This document shows, piece by piece, positions 1 through 9,975 of a DNA stretch of 64,000 nucleotides. Source of the stretch: Oscillospiraceae bacterium (GTDB taxonomy: Bacteria > Bacillota > Clostridia > Oscillospirales > Oscillospiraceae); NCBI GenBank assembly GCA_902775355.1, contig CACYLY010000012.1, positions 16,131 to 80,130 of the forward strand. The letters run 5' to 3'. Each line of letters begins with the position of its first letter. Position 1 is the stretch's first letter. A program made the position numbers and the translations under genes. The notes under the pieces were generated by a model. That model saw only the letters and a list, made by a program, of their open reading frames with translations. It was not told the DNA's origin and did no database searches.

Positions 1-7
1 GGTGCGT

Positions 8-661
8 ATGAAAAGCAATACTATGTCCATACTAGTCTTGATTGTTGCCATTCTGGTTTTGATCGGCGGCTTCAGTCTTTTTCTCTGGATAAGGGATGAA
101 ACCGGCGAAGAAGCGCAGGAGAACACGATCGAGGAAGATGAGGAAGAAGAGGAAGAGGAAGAGGAGGAAGAGGAGACGCCGGAGCCTACGGCCGCTCCTA
201 CGCCGGAACCTGAACCTACTCCAAATCCTTATCCTTTGGCAACGGACTTTCTCTTTACTGACCGGAGCGGAAACGAGTATCGCCTCTCCGATTTCTACGG
301 GAAACCCATTGTGATCAACTTCTTTGCTACCTGGTGCGGCCCCTGCATGAATGAAATGCCCGGTATCAATGAGTTATCTCTCCAACACCAGGATCAAGTC
401 AATTTCCTTATCATTAACCTGACGTCATCTGAGAGCATCAGCCCGGAGGAAGTGTTTACTTTTCTCTCGAACAACGGGTATAGCTTCCCCCTGTATTTTG
501 ACACTTTGGACCAGGGGACGACAGCCTATAACATAGATGCTATTCCTTTGTCGGTCTTCATTAGCGAAGACGGCCATGTTGTCGGCACGAATGTCGGCAG
601 TCTGGAGAAGGATCAGATGCAGGAATTGATCGAAAAACTAATCAATGGACAAAGCTTTTGA
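8..661 (+). CDS. TlpA-like membrane-anchored thiol-disulfide oxidoreductase
   Basis: This is a membrane-tethered, extracytoplasmic thioredoxin-fold protein of the TlpA/ResA type. Residues 8-28 form an uncleaved-looking signal anchor. A very acidic stretch follows (about residues 34-56, almost all Glu), then a Pro/Glu/Thr-rich linker to about residue 76. The redoxin domain carries WCGPC at residues 109-113. Such proteins reduce or exchange disulfides outside the membrane, often for cytochrome or spore-envelope proteins; no partner is visible here. I prefer the ATG at 8 to the GTG at 2, but the upstream region is cut by the window edge, so the start is uncertain. It lies 13 bp before a cytoplasmic thioredoxin, so the two are probably co-transcribed. 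Confidence 0.85.
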   Translation: MKSNTMSILVLIVAILVLIGGFSLFLWIRDETGEEAQENTIEEDEEEEEEEEEEEETPEPTAAPTPEPEPTPNPYPLATDFLFTDRSGNEYRLSDFYGKPIVINFFATWCGPCMNEMPGINELSLQHQDQVNFLIINLTSSESISPEEVFTFLSNNGYSFPLYFDTLDQGTTAYNIDAIPLSVFISEDGHVVGTNVGSLEKDQMQELIEKLINGQSF

Positions 662-674
662 GAGGAGATTTTAA

Positions 675-986
675 ATGTCTGAAATCATTCTGACCAACGA
701 GAACTTTGACGAAGAGGTCCTGCGCTCGGACAAGCCTGTTCTGGTGGATTTCTGGGCCACCTGGTGCGGCCCCTGCCGCATGCTTGCTCCCGTGATCGCG
801 CAGATCGCCGAAGAGCAGGAGGGCAAGATCAAGGTCGGCAAGGTGGACGTGGACGAGCAGCCGGAGTTGGCTTACCGCTTTGGTATCTCCAGCATCCCCA
901 CGCTGAAGGTCTTTCGGGACGGACAAGTAGTAAAGTCGTCCGTCGGTGTGATCCCCAAGCCGATGATCGAAGATCTGCTTCGTTGA
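675..986 (+). CDS. trxA: Thioredoxin
   Basis: A canonical 103-residue cytoplasmic thioredoxin. The active site WCGPC is at residues 30-34 and the cis-proline loop SIPTLKVF follows later in the fold. It reduces protein disulfides, normally recharged by thioredoxin reductase, which is not in this window. An AGGAG site at 663-667 lies just before the ATG. The gene probably forms a two-gene unit with the membrane-anchored TlpA-like gene upstream, pairing a cytoplasmic with an exported thioredoxin fold. A strong hairpin terminator follows the stop codon. Confidence 0.95.
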   Translation: MSEIILTNENFDEEVLRSDKPVLVDFWATWCGPCRMLAPVIAQIAEEQEGKIKVGKVDVDEQPELAYRFGISSIPTLKVFRDGQVVKSSVGVIPKPMIEDLLR

Positions 987-1001
987 TTATCTCGAAAAAA
1001 A

Positions 1002-1030
1002 CTGCCGCGGTTTCACCGCGGCAGTTTTTT
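1002..1030 (+). terminator. Rho-independent terminator after trxA
   Basis: Perfect 9-bp GC-rich stem (1002-1010 with 1016-1024), five-base loop, then six T. The stem is flanked by A on its left, so it can also serve the opposing PIG-L gene that ends at 1030. Confidence 0.9.
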
Positions 1031-1803
1031 CAGTTTTCCGCTTCGGGGAGACAATGCATCTGGGTCTGGCCCAGGACACGAAAGCCCTCAGCCGCAGTGC
1101 TGCAGCAGCGGAGGCCAAAGTCCGCCGACCGCAGCCGAAGATAAAGCCGGATGGCCTTCCCCTCTGCGCTGCCCGTCGGGAATTGAGAAAGATGGCACCG
1201 AAATACTGCGTCCAGTTGCTTTTCCAAAAAGCCCCTGGTATTTACAAAGCGGTTGGCCTTTGCCGTGAAATAGAGGGCCAGAGCCCGGATCGGGGCGGAC
1301 CTGGCGCCGTAAGCCGCCATCAATTCCGGGTAGGGAGCAAAGCAGGCCAGCGTCTTGGCAATTTTGCCCACGTTAAGATGATCCCGATGACACTCGCTGG
1401 TCACATCCGGGTCCGGCGCAAAAACGACGTCCGGCTGAAAATCCCCGATCACTCCGGCGACGGCGCGCAGCAGCTCATCCGTCTTGTACAGCGCCCCGTC
1501 CGAAAAGTCCAGGAAACGCAGATCTCGTACGCCGAGCATTTCCGCGGAGCGCCGCGCCTCTTCCCGGCGGATAGAGACGAGCTCCTCCGGCGTGGTGCCC
1601 TTGGGGGCACTTCCCAGACCGTAGCGGCCGTCTGTGCAGATCAGAAAACAGACCTCTTTCCCCTGGGAACAGAGCTTTGCCGCTGTGGCGCCGGCGCCGA
1701 TCTCGATATCGTCCGGATGGGGACCGAGAAAGAGGAAGCGCTGATAGTCTTCCACGCGGGGCAGGGGAGCGGCAAAGCGCAGAACGAGTCCCGTAATGCT
1801 CAT
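1030..1803 (-). CDS. PIG-L/LmbE family N-deacetylase
   Basis: A 257-residue PIG-L family zinc-dependent deacetylase. The family signature is seen as GPHPDDIEIG at about residues 27-36 (zinc-binding His-Pro-Asp-Asp), with a second metal/active-site cluster HRDH near residue 138. Family members remove N-acetyl groups from GlcNAc-containing sugars or conjugates; the exact substrate cannot be told. Its ATG overlaps the TGA of the upstream symporter by 4 bp (ATGA), so the two are translationally coupled. That suggests the transporter brings in the sugar conjugate that this enzyme handles, which is inference. Confidence 0.88.
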   Translation of the reverse strand: MSITGLVLRFAAPLPRVEDYQRFLFLGPHPDDIEIGAGATAAKLCSQGKEVCFLICTDGRYGLGSAPKGTTPEELVSIRREEARRSAEMLGVRDLRFLDFSDGALYKTDELLRAVAGVIGDFQPDVVFAPDPDVTSECHRDHLNVGKIAKTLACFAPYPELMAAYGARSAPIRALALYFTAKANRFVNTRGFLEKQLDAVFRCHLSQFPTGSAEGKAIRLYLRLRSADFGLRCCSTAAEGFRVLGQTQMHCLPEAEN

Positions 1804-3302
1804 AGGGTCTCCTGTTTTCTGTTCTCCAATTCCTTGCAGATCCGCTCATATTCAGGCTCATCCAGCGTATAGTGCTTCTTGTAGAGCAGGTAAGAGATCA
1901 GCATCAGCAGGAAGGGGAGGACGGTCATGACCATCAGCAAGCCGCCGCTCTGGCCGGGCTGTACATCCTTCAGCAGCACGGCGATCTGCTGGTTCTTGGC
2001 CGCCTCGGTAATCAGCTGTTCGTTGGCCTGGGTCTCCAGCTCGGCAATGCCGTTGGTGAAGCGCAGGGTGTCGAAAATCATATAGGCGAGATAGGCGATG
2101 GCCACATTCAGAGCCGAGGCGAGCTTCGTGATGAAGGGGCGCAGGGAAGTAATGATGCCCTCGTCACGGGTGCCGCGCTTGAGCTCGTTGTATTCCACGG
2201 TATTCATGACGGAGATCATCATGATCAGGTAGAAGCCGTACTGGCCGAAGTTTGCGAACATATAGCCTAGAGTGACCAGAAGGAATTTCAGGTCATAGGC
2301 GCCGAGGGGGACCGCGCCTTTTTCGACGAACAGGAAGGCGACCAGCATCATGGCATAACCAAAGACGCCCACCAGCATCATGATATCCATAAAGCGCTTG
2401 CGGTGCAGGCGTCGGGAGATCATGGGATAAAAGATCATCAAGAAGCCAGTGACCGCCATGCCAACGATCTGGAACAGGGAGAAGAAGCCGCCCTCGTAGC
2501 CGAACTCCATGTAGATGTAGTTCTGCCCCACGCCGGAGAGAACCACGCCGTTGCCCACCTGCTGGATCAGCAGGATCAGGGAGATCCACAGCAGCTGATC
2601 GTTGCCGGAAATGGTGCTCCAGATTTTCTTGAAGCTCACGGGAGGAACCGGCTCCTGATTGCAGTCCCGCTGCTCCTTGACGCCGAAGACCGTAAAGGCC
2701 AGGAAAGCCGGAGCCAGGATGGCGATCACCAGAGCAATGACGCCGTAAGCCGTGATGGCATTGCCGCCAATGGCGTGCTCGCCGTTGGTGAGCATGGGGA
2801 TCAGGACCGAGGCCGTCAGGCCGCCGATGCCGGCGAAGAGAGTGGCCCGGGCGGTAAATTTGTTGCGGGTGTCTGCGTCCGAACTCAAGGCGGGCACCAT
2901 GCCCCAATAGGAGATATCATGCATGGTGTAGGTAATGCTGTACAGGAAGTACATGATGCCGAAGAAGACCACGAAGGCCCAGCCGGTCAGCTTCACATTG
3001 AAGGTCAGGTAAATGACCACGGAAGTGGTGAGGATGCCGATGACCAGCCAGGGCTTGAATTTGCCCCATTTGCTGCGGGTGCGCTCGATGATATTGCCCA
3101 TGATGGGGTCGTTCAGCGCGTCAAAAACACGGGCGGCGATCATGATCGCCGTGATCGCGCCCAGCTGCGCCGCGTCCAGCTTCTTTGTATAGAGAACAAA
3201 AGCCAGCAGATAGCTCGTGACCAGATTGTAGACCATATCGCGGCCTACGGTGCCCAGGGGGAAGAACCAGAGATTCTTTTTTGTTATAGCTTTTTCGTTC
3301 AT
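1800..3302 (-). CDS. MFS sugar:cation symporter of the GPH (MelB/XynB) family
   Basis: A 500-residue integral membrane transporter of the glycoside-pentoside-hexuronide:cation symporter family. The N-terminus reads KNLWFFPLGTVGRDMVYNL, typical of Clostridia GPH members, followed by about twelve hydrophobic segments. The first cytoplasmic loop carries the family pattern around ALNDPIMGNIIERTRSKWG, where the Asp and the Arg/Lys are conserved. The reading frame stays open much further upstream, but the ATG at 3302 is preceded by GGGAGA and gives the expected family N-terminus. It overlaps the PIG-L gene by 4 bp. Substrate unknown; a sugar or amino-sugar derivative is likely. Confidence 0.88.
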   Translation of the reverse strand: MNEKAITKKNLWFFPLGTVGRDMVYNLVTSYLLAFVLYTKKLDAAQLGAITAIMIAARVFDALNDPIMGNIIERTRSKWGKFKPWLVIGILTTSVVIYLTFNVKLTGWAFVVFFGIMYFLYSITYTMHDISYWGMVPALSSDADTRNKFTARATLFAGIGGLTASVLIPMLTNGEHAIGGNAITAYGVIALVIAILAPAFLAFTVFGVKEQRDCNQEPVPPVSFKKIWSTISGNDQLLWISLILLIQQVGNGVVLSGVGQNYIYMEFGYEGGFFSLFQIVGMAVTGFLMIFYPMISRRLHRKRFMDIMMLVGVFGYAMMLVAFLFVEKGAVPLGAYDLKFLLVTLGYMFANFGQYGFYLIMMISVMNTVEYNELKRGTRDEGIITSLRPFITKLASALNVAIAYLAYMIFDTLRFTNGIAELETQANEQLITEAAKNQQIAVLLKDVQPGQSGGLLMVMTVLPFLLMLISYLLYKKHYTLDEPEYERICKELENRKQETL

Positions 3303-3468
3303 GTTATCATCTCCCGCGAATATATTAGCACCTGTTTGTCGCTCAGGCAAGCGGAAAGAAGAAAAGATTCTGCGCATTTTTGTAGGATTCAGCAGGACGA
3401 AAGGGGAGAGGCCCGGCTGTTTTTGGGTATTCTGCGCTCTTGACGCAGAAAATGCTCGGGTATAAACT

Positions 3469-3497
3469 TTGACTTGGCAAAGCGGGAGCTTTGTACT
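3469..3497 (+). promoter_or_regulatory. Candidate sigma-A promoter of glnN
   Basis: TTGACT at 3469-3474 and TGTACT at 3492-3497 with a 17-bp spacer, 25 bp before the glnN ATG. A second possible pair (TTGACG at 3440, TATAAA at 3461, 15-bp spacer) overlaps it. No experimental support; nitrogen-control sites were not recognised. Confidence 0.4.
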
Positions 3498-3522
3498 TTT
3501 ATTTTGAAAAGAGGTTGGACCG

Positions 3523-5613
<2,091 letters not shown>

Positions 5614-5630
5614 ACGAAATTGCATAAAAA

Positions 5631-5665
5631 GATCACGGTACAGCGCTTGTACCGTGATCTTTTTT
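5631..5665. terminator. Bidirectional rho-independent terminator
   Basis: Perfect 12-bp stem (5631-5642 with 5648-5659), loop GCGCT, flanked by five A on the left and six T on the right. It serves glnN from the left and the phosphoesterase gene from the right. Confidence 0.93.
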
Positions 5666-6269
5666 ACTGCTGCGGGTCTGGGATCTCCAGGATCCGATAG
5701 CCGCAGGCGTTGATGATGGTGGTCTCTCCATATTGGAGATCGCCTTTGGGCCGCATTTTATAGCTTGGGTGGACGTGGCCGTGGATCAGATAGCGGGGCT
5801 TCAGCTTGTCCATCAGCTCCAGGAAAAAGTCGAAGCCGCGGTGGACCCGATCGTCCAAGTCGCCCAAGCCTCTGGCGGGTGCGTGCGTCAGGAGGATGTC
5901 CACGCCCTTCGCTTTTCGGATCTTCCACCAGAGCTTTCGATACCGGCGGCGGAGCTGCCTCTCCGTGTACTGATGGGGTCCGCCGTTGTAGAGCGGGCAA
6001 CCGCCCAGGCCCAGGATCCGCAGCCCTTTGACGCATACCAGATCCCCGTCCACGCAGTCGCAGCCCTCCGGCGGAAAGCGTTCATAAAAACCGTCATGAT
6101 TGCCGTGGACGTAGAGGACCGGCGCATGGCCCATCGTGACCAGAAAGCTCAGATAGTCCGACTTCAGATCGCCGGCGGACAGAATCAGGTCGATCCCGTC
6201 CAGACGCCCGGGCCGGTAATACTCCCAAAACAAGGGACTTTCTTCATCGGAGACCAACAGCAGTTTCAT
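5664..6269 (-). CDS. Calcineurin-like metallophosphoesterase
   Basis: A 201-residue single-domain metallophosphoesterase with the family's metal-ligand blocks in order: SAGDLKSDYL, VHGNHDG, LTHAPA and IHGHVH. The first Asp-His block is degenerate at the N-terminus (VSDEES in place of DxH), so one metal ligand may differ. The family includes phosphodiesterases and protein or nucleotide phosphatases, and the substrate is not predictable. The ATG at 6269 sits 9 nt after AAGGA and 2 nt past the upstream stop codon; a GTG at 6275 overlapping that stop is an alternative start. Its tight link with the BMP/ParB-like gene suggests a shared pathway. Confidence 0.85.
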   Translation of the reverse strand: MKLLLVSDEESPLFWEYYRPGRLDGIDLILSAGDLKSDYLSFLVTMGHAPVLYVHGNHDGFYERFPPEGCDCVDGDLVCVKGLRILGLGGCPLYNGGPHQYTERQLRRRYRKLWWKIRKAKGVDILLTHAPARGLGDLDDRVHRGFDFFLELMDKLKPRYLIHGHVHPSYKMRPKGDLQYGETTIINACGYRILEIPDPQQ

Positions 6270-6271
6270 GG

Positions 6272-8218
6272 TCACGGTTCCTTTTCCACCACATTTTCCG
6301 GACGGATGGCGAGAACCTGGGAGGTCTCCACCGCCTCGGGCTTCAATTCCTGGATCTCGGGGATATGGCCCTCCACGTTCTCACAGAGCCAGTCCATGCG
6401 CATGATCTCGGCAGGACTCAGCCCGCTGCTGCCGTCGCAGCGCAGCACGCCCTCCTGATCCCGGATCCGGCAGCGGAAGGGCTCAAACCAGCCTTCCCGC
6501 AGGTCTCGGCAAAGATGCTCGGCAAGCCTTCGCAGCCCCTCGGGCAGGCTGGGGGAGAACTGCACGTCGATAAGGCCGCCGTTCATACCCCACCAATAGT
6601 TGATGGCCTGCTCGCTCTGGGACTTCGCCAGAGCGTCGTAGCTGCCGTTAAACACGCTTTTGACCACCTGAACGTAGAAGCGGCCCCAATCCCAGCGCGG
6701 CGTTGCCAGAGGCATCAGCGCGCCGTCCTCCTGCAGAAGATTGGTTCCGAAATCCAGGGCCCAGCTGGACTGTTTGGGGTCTGTGGCATCCCGGTTGGAA
6801 ATCACCGAAATGCCCCGCTCCCGAAAGATGGATATGGGATCGTCCGTCTCCGAGGACCAGAGAAGCTCGATCCGCGCCCTGGGGTTGGTCATTTGGGCGC
6901 CCAGGGCAAAAGCGTTGATATCCGCGGGAACGCCCACGATCGGGTAGTTTGCGATATAGCCGATGCGATCCTTTTTTGCCATGGCGCCGGCAATGGCGCC
7001 GGTGATGAACTTGGCCTCATAGCTGCGGCTGTAATAGGTCCGCAGCCCCATATAGGGTTTGGATAAGGCGCAGTTGAGGACTCGAATCTTCGGATTCATG
7101 GCGGCGATTTTCCGGCAGGCGCCGATCATCTGGGGCGTTGTGGCAAAGATCAGGTCCGATCCGTCTGCCACGGCATTTTCCATGGCCTGAAGATAATCGT
7201 GCTTCAGTGCCCAGTATTTTTTGATGCCGATCTTGCTGCCAAGTTCCTGGCGCAGGGCCGTTTCGCCCTGGATATGAGAGCGTGTCCAGGCGCTGACTTC
7301 CGGATCGTTGCCGTAGACAAAGGCGATCTGCAGATGGTCCGGCCGGGTGATGCCTTTGACCAGGCTGAAAATGCCCTGGTCCGCCTCTTCCGGGGCGGTG
7401 CTCAGCGCAATGGAGCGGGGGAGAGCGGGGCTTTTTACATCCTTCCAGAGGCCTTCCAGAGCCTTTGTCATCTCCTCGGAACTCATGGCGCGCAGTTCGG
7501 CAAAGGAAAAGACCTGCAGGCAGGCCAGCAGCGCGTCACTGACGGTACCGGAGAGCTGATTGCCGCCCAATTTGGAATAGAACGTCTGAAAACGGGTCAA
7601 GACCGCAAGGAAGGCGCGTTTTTCCTCCGTCGTCCACACATGGTCTTCCGCAAAGCCCATGGATTTCTGCAGCTTTTCATAACTGCCGAACTGGGAGAAG
7701 CGGATTTGATACAGGCTGCAGCGGGGATAGAAATGCAGGAATTCATAATAGAGACGGATATCCGGATCATCGCTGTACAGGGGCAGGATCCTTGTCACGA
7801 AGCCGGGAATGGTAGGCGCGTCGTAGCTTTTTAAGACGCTGACGCGCTTATTGCCCTCGGTGACATAAAAGCGGCCCAGATACTCGCAGCAGCGGATCGG
7901 GTCCCGGATCCCCTCGTCTCCCAGATGGGCCTCGCAGAGAGCGATCCATTTGAATCCGAATTCCGATTCCGGCCCCAGCAAAGGCATGAAGTTGCCTGCG
8001 AAAGCGGCGCGACGACCGGCGGATACAGTACCGACGATCAAGTCGGAGGGGATATCCACAAGACCAAGCTCCATCCGGCCGGCGGATTGGTTTTCGTTCA
8101 GCAGCTCGTCCAGTACCTGAGGATAGGGGTAGCTTCCGCGATTCAAAGCGGCTTTATAATACTTTTGTCCGAGCTTGTAGGCAGCGTTATACTGAGCAAC
8201 AGCTTCCTGACGACTCAT
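6272..8218 (-). CDS. ParB/Srx-like domain fused to BMP (PnrA-like) ligand-binding domain
   Basis: A 648-residue two-part protein. Residues about 45-145 look like a ParB/sulfiredoxin-like fold: a conserved RRAAFAGNF segment, then DPIRCCEYLGRFYVTEGNKRVSVLK. Residues about 290-590 match the BMP/PnrA periplasmic-binding-like fold used by nucleoside ABC transporters (LQIAFVYGND, DLIFATTPQM, AKFITGAIAGAMAKKDRIGYIANYP). There is no signal peptide or lipobox, so unlike true BMP lipoproteins it should stay in the cytoplasm. It may sense a nucleoside-like ligand, which is inference. The ATG at 8218 follows GGAGG by 8 nt, which rules out the in-frame TTG at 8233. It abuts the phosphoesterase gene. Confidence 0.75.
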   Translation of the reverse strand: MSRQEAVAQYNAAYKLGQKYYKAALNRGSYPYPQVLDELLNENQSAGRMELGLVDIPSDLIVGTVSAGRRAAFAGNFMPLLGPESEFGFKWIALCEAHLGDEGIRDPIRCCEYLGRFYVTEGNKRVSVLKSYDAPTIPGFVTRILPLYSDDPDIRLYYEFLHFYPRCSLYQIRFSQFGSYEKLQKSMGFAEDHVWTTEEKRAFLAVLTRFQTFYSKLGGNQLSGTVSDALLACLQVFSFAELRAMSSEEMTKALEGLWKDVKSPALPRSIALSTAPEEADQGIFSLVKGITRPDHLQIAFVYGNDPEVSAWTRSHIQGETALRQELGSKIGIKKYWALKHDYLQAMENAVADGSDLIFATTPQMIGACRKIAAMNPKIRVLNCALSKPYMGLRTYYSRSYEAKFITGAIAGAMAKKDRIGYIANYPIVGVPADINAFALGAQMTNPRARIELLWSSETDDPISIFRERGISVISNRDATDPKQSSWALDFGTNLLQEDGALMPLATPRWDWGRFYVQVVKSVFNGSYDALAKSQSEQAINYWWGMNGGLIDVQFSPSLPEGLRRLAEHLCRDLREGWFEPFRCRIRDQEGVLRCDGSSGLSPAEIMRMDWLCENVEGHIPEIQELKPEAVETSQVLAIRPENVVEKEP

Positions 8219-8299
8219 AGTGTTTTCCTCCAAGGAATTTCAGGTTTGCCACATTTTATCCGTTCATGAAAAAAATGCAATGGCAAAACTGCACAAAAA

Positions 8300-8941
8300 T
8301 CAGCGTATACGCTTCAGCATCAGCACATTGCTCACCAGATAAGCGCTGTGTTTGCGTATATACTCATCATATTCCTGCCGTTTGATATAGTATTCTCTGC
8401 CCCAGGAGGAGATCCGCAGCCACTGCTCATCACAGCCGGTGGCCGTGATGTAGTGCGCTTTTGCGGAGCTGGCGGGGAAAAAGCTGCCGTCGGCCTTTTT
8501 GGCATAAAAGGTCAAACGATGCTTGCGCCAGACGGCTGGGAAATTGGGACCGACGGAAAAGACCACCGGCAGATCCTGATCCAGCAGTTCCTCCACCCGG
8601 TTCCAGAATTTTTTGCCGGAGACGGCCCAGAAAGCCCGATAGGGGAGCTCGTATTTCCGCAGCAGGCGATTCATCCCCACCGCCAGCAGCAGCCCGTTGA
8701 TGCCGAAGGGCTTCACCAGCGGCAGATAGACACGGCTCATTTTCTCCAGCTCCCGGTTATACTCTTCCAGCGAGATCGGCCGGTCCTGACGGCCTGTCAG
8801 ATACAGGATCGTATCCAGCACCGCAACGGGACCGCATCCGCAGGTCTGCAGCGTTTTACTGTCCGACCACATCTGATTGCCGCCGTAGGAGAGCTTTCCG
8901 TTCCGCTCGATCTTCACATAGTCCTTCCGCAGACTCTTCAT
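8300..8941 (-). CDS. Putative C39-like (papain-fold) cysteine peptidase
   Basis: A 213-residue protein with a papain/C39-like outline: a Gln-Thr-Cys-Gly-Cys-Gly-Pro motif near residues 31-37 (likely nucleophile Cys with the oxyanion Gln just before) and a late AHYITATGCDEQWLRISSWG segment (candidate catalytic His followed by the usual strand). No signal peptide or membrane segment is seen, so it seems cytoplasmic. It could be a processing peptidase or an inactive relative. It is divergent from the MoxR-VWA operon next door and may be unrelated to it. The assignment rests on motif spacing only. Confidence 0.6.
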   Translation of the reverse strand: MKSLRKDYVKIERNGKLSYGGNQMWSDSKTLQTCGCGPVAVLDTILYLTGRQDRPISLEEYNRELEKMSRVYLPLVKPFGINGLLLAVGMNRLLRKYELPYRAFWAVSGKKFWNRVEELLDQDLPVVFSVGPNFPAVWRKHRLTFYAKKADGSFFPASSAKAHYITATGCDEQWLRISSWGREYYIKRQEYDEYIRKHSAYLVSNVLMLKRIR

Positions 8942-9057
8942 AGGCTCATCTCCCTCAACGGCAGTATACTTTATTTTTTTTCATCTTGCAATCCCGGTGT
9001 GGAAAAGAAGGGAAGACTGTGCTATACTGGATCCCAGAAAAAGAGAGGTGTTGCTCA

Positions 9058-9975
9058 ATGCTCGATTTTTTGCTAAATGAAGGGATCAACGCGTCGATCC
9101 TGAAACGGATCCGGGATTTCCGGGAGCAGTATCCGGTCTCGGAGGAGATGCGGCACAGAGTGCCTCAGCCCCGTTTTCATTACTACGGAAAGGAGATCTG
9201 GGAACAGGCGCTGACCGCGCTGCTGGCAGGGGAGAACCTGCTGCTGGTCGGCCCCAAGGCTACGGGGAAAAACGTGCTGGCTGAGAATCTGACCGCCGTA
9301 TTCGCCCGACCGGCCTGGGACATTTCCTTCTACCTGAATACGGACGCCGCTTCCCTGATCGGAACGGATACCTTTAAAAACGGGGAAGTGCAGTTTCGCC
9401 GCGGCCCCATTACCCAGTGCGCCCAGGAAGGCGGATTCGGCGTTCTGGACGAGATCAACATGGCGAAGAACGAGTCTTTGGCCGTGCTGCACGCTACGCT
9501 GGACTTTCGCCGGATCATCGACGTGCCGGGCTATGACCGTATCACGCTGGCGCCCAGCACCCGTTTCCTGGCCACCATGAACTACGGCTATGCCGGCACC
9601 CGGGAGCTGAATGAGGCGCTGGCCTCCCGTTTCATGGTGCTGAACATGCCCATCATCGGGGAAGAAGACCTGCAGAAGCTGCTGCTCAGCCAGTTTCCTC
9701 ATCTGCGCAGCGAGTACGCGCAGCAGCTGTCCCGGCTGTTCCAGGATATCCGCAAAAAGTGCGACAGCTCGGAGATCTCCACCAAGGCTCTGGATCTGCG
9801 CGGTCTGCTCAGCGCCGTGAGTCTTGTGGAAAACGGGCTGAATCTGGGCCAGGCGTTGGAGATGGGCATGATCAACAAGTCCTTCGATCCCTTCGAGCGG
9901 CAGTTGGTCCAGGATCTGATCTCCGCCCGGATCCGGGGAGACTTAGCAGCGCAAGATCTCTTCGAAGAGAAATGA
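9058..9975 (+). CDS. MoxR-type AAA+ ATPase
   Basis: A 305-residue AAA+ ATPase of the MoxR/AAA_5 group. The Walker A motif is GPKATGKN at about residues 65-72 (a Lys-Ala-Thr variant), Walker B is VLDEINMA, and later come sensor regions including STRFLATMNYGYAGTRELNEALASRF. MoxR proteins work as chaperone-like remodelers with VWA-domain partners, and such a partner follows with a 4-bp ATGA overlap. The ATG at 9058 has AGAGAGGTG upstream; the in-frame upstream ATG at 8986 lacks a good ribosome binding site. The target of the pair is unknown. Confidence 0.88.
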   Translation: MLDFLLNEGINASILKRIRDFREQYPVSEEMRHRVPQPRFHYYGKEIWEQALTALLAGENLLLVGPKATGKNVLAENLTAVFARPAWDISFYLNTDAASLIGTDTFKNGEVQFRRGPITQCAQEGGFGVLDEINMAKNESLAVLHATLDFRRIIDVPGYDRITLAPSTRFLATMNYGYAGTRELNEALASRFMVLNMPIIGEEDLQKLLLSQFPHLRSEYAQQLSRLFQDIRKKCDSSEISTKALDLRGLLSAVSLVENGLNLGQALEMGMINKSFDPFERQLVQDLISARIRGDLAAQDLFEEK

